64,000 nt of DNA from Corbicula japonica (Eukaryota; Mollusca; Bivalvia; Venerida; Cyrenidae). Made by a program: the position numbers and the translations under genes. Positions 59,577 to 64,000 of this stretch are shown here, one piece after another (the first letter of the stretch is position 1; each line of letters begins with the position of its first letter). The notes below the pieces were generated by a model. That model ran no database searches. It saw only the letters and a list, made by a program, of their open reading frames with translations, and was not told the origin of the DNA. The stretch covers positions 1,839,685-1,903,684 of the forward strand of contig JAZAYU010000007.1 in NCBI GenBank assembly GCA_038501625.1, in the 5' to 3' direction.

Positions 59577-60384
59577 GCAAACTGAATGTGAGAACGTTCT
59601 CAGAGTGACTCCATTATTAAAATTTGATTTGATGGACTAGACTTTACTTAGTAAAGCTGATGTGAGACCCTAGATCTGCTGGGCATAGTCCCAGATCTGC
59701 TGGAGATGTAGACTTGTATAAACCTGTTTAGATAGGATCTCTATTATGATCAGCCATAAAATGTTACTGCAGAAAGGTCATGTTCTGATTATGGCTGCAG
59801 GGGCTATTTCAAACTGTGGAATTATCTCAGAGTATTTTGGGTAGGGAAAGAGTAAACTTAAACAGTGACATTTAGCTGTGTATTACAAGTATTTGTCTTC
59901 AATGTATGATTTGGTTGCTCAAAGGAAACTGCTGAGGAAATTTTCTTCATCTATGCAGATTCCTATCTGTGAAATAAGATGGCACAGGAATAGGGCAGGC
60001 CTTGATGTTACAGACAATGGATTTCATTGTATGTATGGAGAATAAGCTACTGAAATAACAAATCTGTATTTCAAAGGTATTCTAGTGATCTGTTTGACAG
60101 AAACTGAAAGTGTGTTATAATTATAAATAGTTATTTTAAACGCCCCTTTCCTAATACATTTTTATATAATTTTTATTGAAAAATCAGTTAATTGTGTTTA
60201 CATGTATTATAAAATATACTTAAAAATCTAATGTAAGAATGAAAATAATTAATAACAAGCTCCCCAACTTTAAGAAAATGTAATGCCCCTGGGAGCATTT
60301 AAAAGGAATTTGAAAGTATATGGCTTGGTTGTCAAGTTTGCTCAGTTACATCCTGTCTTGTCAGTTTAACTGCTATATACCTGG

Positions 60385-60542
60385 AGTATGAAGTTATATG
60401 GGCAGATTCTAAGATTATGATTATTTCTGACCAAAATGCGACCTGTGCAGATCCTGATCAGACAGCACGGATGTGCCATCTGATCTGGATCTACATTGGT
60501 CGCACATGCATAAAAATGTGTATATATGGAGGAAAGGGTTAA
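60385..60542 (-). repeat. MITE family A, right half, in the putative 3' UTR
   Basis: Linker ATTATTTCTGACCAAAATGC, hairpin I (GCGACCTGTGCAGATCC..GGATCTACATTGGTCGC) and GGAGGAAAGGGTTAA end. If the UTR extends this far, the transcript carries a stable hairpin. Confidence 0.8.
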
Positions 60543-61069
60543 TTATACTTTATTGAGGATAATTATGGACATTGCTCAAATTAACTATATTCCTGACAGT
60601 GAAATAAGATGTTGCAGCAATAGTACAGGGATTGAAGTTACAAACAATTGATATCACTGTGTGTTTATGGGATATGTTACTGAAATAGTTTATCAGTCTT
60701 TTTGTGTTGCCACTTTCAGAAAATTTGGACTGCTTTGTCCATCTGTCAGTCTGTCAAGAAAACTTGATATCAGCTTTAAGTTTGCCATTTCTTAATATTA
60801 ATTTTTCTTCATCAAACTTTTAAATTATATTGCTCATGATGATACCAACAGGTCAAGATTACATTTAATGGTGTCATGCCCCTTTTTGTACTTTTATTTA
60901 TATTCTGACAATTTATCTGAAGGTGACATAAGTGTCAGACTGAACACCCATCTAGTTATTAAAGTAATTCTAGTCATTTTTGTTGACTTTAACAAGCAAC
61001 AGAATCTGAAAGTGCATTTTCTTTATATGATGATAACTACATCTACCTTTGTACCAAAAGTGCAGTTGA

Positions 61070-61075
61070 AATAAA
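61070..61075 (+). terminator. candidate SLF2 poly(A) signal
   Basis: AATAAA about 1.5 kb after the stop codon, followed by AT-rich sequence. Chosen because it precedes the next repeat block; not proven. Confidence 0.35.
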
Positions 61076-61134
61076 GAAATTTTTACCAGTAAAAATAGTA
61101 TTTGACTTTTTACACTCTATATATGTTGTTTTTT

Positions 61135-61395
61135 ATGCCCTAAAAGAGTGTGAGGCATATAGAGTTGCCCTTGTCAGTTTGTCCGTCCTTACATCCCCTA
61201 AATCTTGAGACATCAACTCTTCCTAAACTATCAGGCTGATTTCTTTAAAACTTGCAGCGAAGAAAAGCAGGATATGTAGATGATTGTAAAGAAAGGATTT
61301 TTCCTGTGGCCATTTTTACCAGAGTAATGGCCCTTAGTTATTACAAATGATATTGCAGCAAGGGTGGAATCGGTGTCCGAGGACACATTCTAGTT
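61135..61395 (+). mobile_element. short Helitron-like element
   Basis: Starts ATGCCCTAAAAGAGTGTGAG and ends with the hairpin GTGTCCGAGGACAC followed by ATTCTAGTTT. No tandem core. Same 3' end type as 13443-15836. Confidence 0.6.
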
Positions 61396-61510
61396 TGCAT
61401 GTGCAATTAGTGTAGATGCAGATAAGCTGACACATCTGTGCCATCTGGTGTGGATCTACAATGTTTGCCCATGGGATAACAGCCATATATATCATGGGCA
61501 ACAGGTTAAA
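61394..61510 (+). repeat. MITE family A, single-hairpin version
   Basis: GCAATTAGTGTAGATGCAGA and GTGTGGATCTACAATGTTTG pair; the second hairpin is absent and the end is CAACAGGTTAA. Confidence 0.6.
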
Positions 61511-61567
61511 TACAACGTATAATAGCATCACATACTTGGGGAATGAACTATTTCATTATCAATATAA

Positions 61568-61680
61568 TGTTAACTCTTTCCATACCTGTAATAACACGGG
61601 TCACCAGTTGGCCTATATTACTAATCTGGATCTACGCCAGTCACATGGGATATAAGATGTATAAAGTCATGAAAGGATGA
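61568..61680 (+). repeat. MITE family A-like decayed fragment
   Basis: TTAACTCTTTCCATACC left end and GTCATGAAAGGATGAA right end around CTGGATCTACGCCAGTC. Confidence 0.4.
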
Positions 61681-61905
61681 AAAAAAAGTTTTACCCTGCC
61701 GTCTGAGCACGTATGCCTGCATAAGTGCAGATTTTGTGTCCGGTCCATAACTTCTCAACCCCAAATGTTTACCCCATGAAGACAATTTTCAAACCTGGCC
61801 AGCTCAATGTCAAGGTCACCAGTAGGGTTTAAAGATTTGAACTATATATTTTGTATAGGGTCCATCTCTTCTGAACCCCTGGAAGGAATTTCATGAAACT
61901 GGTCA

Positions 61906-62345
61906 TAGGAGCTGGGGCCGCAAGAGCGGCTATTGCGGCTCCAATATTTCAGCAAGCCGCATCCCCGGCTCAATAAAAAGGGTTCTTTTTGGCGCTTCTT
62001 CGAATTAGATTGTCGTTGTTTTTGCATGAAAATCGGTTTCGGCTTAGCTAATACACTGTCAAGTGTCAGCATCCAGGAAACGGCAATATGTCGCGGGATT
62101 TCCTCAGGGTGTTAAAGCCACGGTTAAGGAGGTAAAGCATTTAAATGTATCGAAATAAGCAACATGCAAAACAATATCATATTCAAAGACCATGTTTAGT
62201 TCAGCAAAGTAAAATATTAAAGTGGTTAAGTGGTAATGAGGGCTGAACATTTGTATGATATTTTATTTCATAAATTTAAATCATTTCCTAAGGAACAAAG
62301 TCGGATGCTAGATTTTCAAAAAAGGGGGTTTGTTTATGGTAGTTG
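61906..62345. repeat. dispersed repeat family F, copy 2
   Basis: CATAGGAGCTGGGGCCGC, CCCCGGCTCAATAAAAAGGG, GTCAGCATCCAGGAAACGGC, ATATGTCGCGGGATTTCCTC and GATGCTAGATTTTCAAAAA follow the order of 6925-7420. Confidence 0.6.
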
Positions 62346-63224
62346 CACAATATTATCAAATAACATGCTCTAGTAAATTTTTTTCATTCTCTGATGTAAG
62401 AATTAAGAATTGTTGAACAAGTAATCTATTAGTGCTCAGACTATTTTCGCAATTATTTGATGAGATACAGAAATACGAGTTTGCTCATTTTAATGATTTT
62501 GAGAAGTGAACGTCTTTAATAACCTAACCGATTTCAACTCTGAAATATGCTAAAACAATTATTTTATTTCTGTTTTCGATTAAGCCCTGTCCCTTTTCCC
62601 CTCGAAATAAGCTTTACTTTTCGGAGTATGAAAAAAATAACTAAAGTATGATATTTAAATCAGAGCACAAATAATTAAAAACACACCAAATGAAATCTAA
62701 TCGCTAGTGTTATGCTGTAAAAAATCGTTTCAAAAATTTTATAATTTTTCCTTAATAATGTTAAATATTTATCAATTATTATCAGTGTTTTAAAATTTAA
62801 AATTATTATCAATTTAAAACCAGTGTATAGATATAAAATCCAGACAAAGTAACACAGACGCAGTATCTAAATCTCAATTAAGAGGTTGTAAAATTGTAAA
62901 GTCACTAAATATTCGGTAACCCAGGGTTACTATGGCGATATTGACAACTATCATTGGCTGATTTGCATGGACAGTTTAAGTTGAGATTTCCAACTGGTAA
63001 CAAATATGGTATTCCATAAGAAACGTATTTGTTGTTAATTGTTTAAATATATTATTTGGATTTTCCAAATGTGAATCTTGATATTTGTAATTGCAATTGG
63101 TTTTTCATTGCTTACCGGACTGATTAAACGTTAGAAATTCGGAATAGAATTCGTCATTTTTCTAAAAACGAAACAGTGCCTAAGTAGAGCATATCACTAG
63201 CATCAAAATTTTTAAATACTTAAA
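62346..63224. other. gene-free spacer
   Basis: AT-rich sequence with no repeat of the families described and no coding signal. Confidence 0.4.
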
Positions 63225-63375
63225 CATATAAATCCAGGTCGTATGCTAGATTTCCGAAAACTGGGTTAGTTTTGGGACAGTCTTTGGTAGTTATATGATA
63301 ATGTCCAATTTTCTGGCCATATCTCAATGAAATATTGATGCCCCAAAAAGGGGGTTAGACCCCCCCCCCCATTGA
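63225..63375. repeat. dispersed repeat family F, terminal part
   Basis: GTATGCTAGATTTCCGAAAA, TTTGGTAGTTATATGATAAT and GGGGGTTAGACCCCCCCCCC correspond to 7264-7414, including the C run. Confidence 0.55.
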
Positions 63376-63741
63376 TATTCGCCCCCATTATAAACATTAG
63401 ATGATGTCGATATTATTTGTCCTGAGGATTCTATGTTACATGAAAGTTGACAATATTTTTAAGAATTCGAATTAAACCATGTTATTATTGATGAATAGTT
63501 TCATAGAATATTGATTAAATAGTTTAAAAGTTGCTAATATTTGTTATAATTCTTAATTAAATAGATCATATACGAACGTATTATATTTTATTATTATCAT
63601 TACTATAAAAATATTATTAATATTAACAAGTGAAAAGTCTCATTAAGGAGTTGCAAACATATTCATTGGGTGGTGTAATGCAAATAAGTTTGATAGTGTT
63701 TCTTAGAATGGTAACTTATTTTCAAAATGAAAAATAAACAC

Positions 63742-63880
63742 TGTCATAGGGTTATAAAACTCAGAATAGAAACCAGTCTCAAATCTAAAGCATCTGATTT
63801 ACTGAAAGGTCGCCATTTCAGAAAATAAGATGCTCGAGATTTGAGACTGGTTTTCAATCTCAGTTTTATAACCTTCAGCC
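63742..63880. repeat. MITE family B foldback, diverged
   Basis: GGGTTATAAAACTCAGAATA left arm and CAGTTTTATAACCTTCAGCC right end; central bases altered (TTTACTGAAAGGTCGCC). Flanks CAC/CAT. Confidence 0.75.
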
Positions 63881-64000
63881 CATATTATCACACTTTTCTA
63901 AATATGTTGCATGTATTGTATATAGCATACTCGTGACTCAAAAAACAAAGAGATGTGAATTTTACAGGCGCAGACATTTGCATCCATTCACAATACTGAA

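Larger units (their letters stand above)
59577..61090 (+). other. probable SLF2 3' UTR
   Basis: No coding exon. It holds half of a family A element and ends near the AATAAA at 61070. Shorter alternative ends are possible. Confidence 0.45.

Overview
The window reads as a stretch of animal nuclear DNA, most likely from a bivalve mollusc. This is inferred from short GT-AG exons in long AT-rich introns, a Toll-like receptor with two cytoplasmic TIR-like modules, and a heavy load of small non-autonomous transposons, including Helitron-like elements with tandem ~150-170 bp cores. The species cannot be named from the sequence.

Two protein-coding genes are supported. The larger is on the + strand: 19 coding exons from 17795 to 59576 join without a frame break into 4497 nt (1498 codons plus stop). 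The C-terminal half matches the CANIN-type domain of SLF2/FAM178A, the factor that links the SMC5-SMC6 complex to DNA damage. The second gene lies on the - strand inside intron 7 of the first. It is an intronless Toll-like receptor (42238-45579) with signal peptide, leucine-rich repeats, two cysteine clusters, a membrane span and two TIR-like modules.

Layout: 1-17794 holds no convincing gene. It contains tRNA-like SINE heads, hairpin MITEs, an internally deleted mariner element inside an older TIR element, and a 3.9 kb Helitron-like element carrying another one nested within it. 17795-59576 is the SLF2 gene; its introns hold most of the repeats and the TLR. 59577 to about 61090 is a probable 3' UTR. 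61100-64000 is repeat-rich and gene-free.

Two MITE families dominate. Family A (~240 bp, about 35 recognisable copies, TTAA-flanked, piggyBac-like ends) is built from two successive hairpins that can also fold as one long hairpin. Family B (146 bp near-perfect foldback, 17 copies) has repeatedly inserted into family A, with apparent 3-bp CAG/CTG target duplications. One B copy ends 13 bp upstream of an SLF2 exon and probably forms part of its 3' splice region. I see no CRISPR, operon or other prokaryotic system, and no viral gene.
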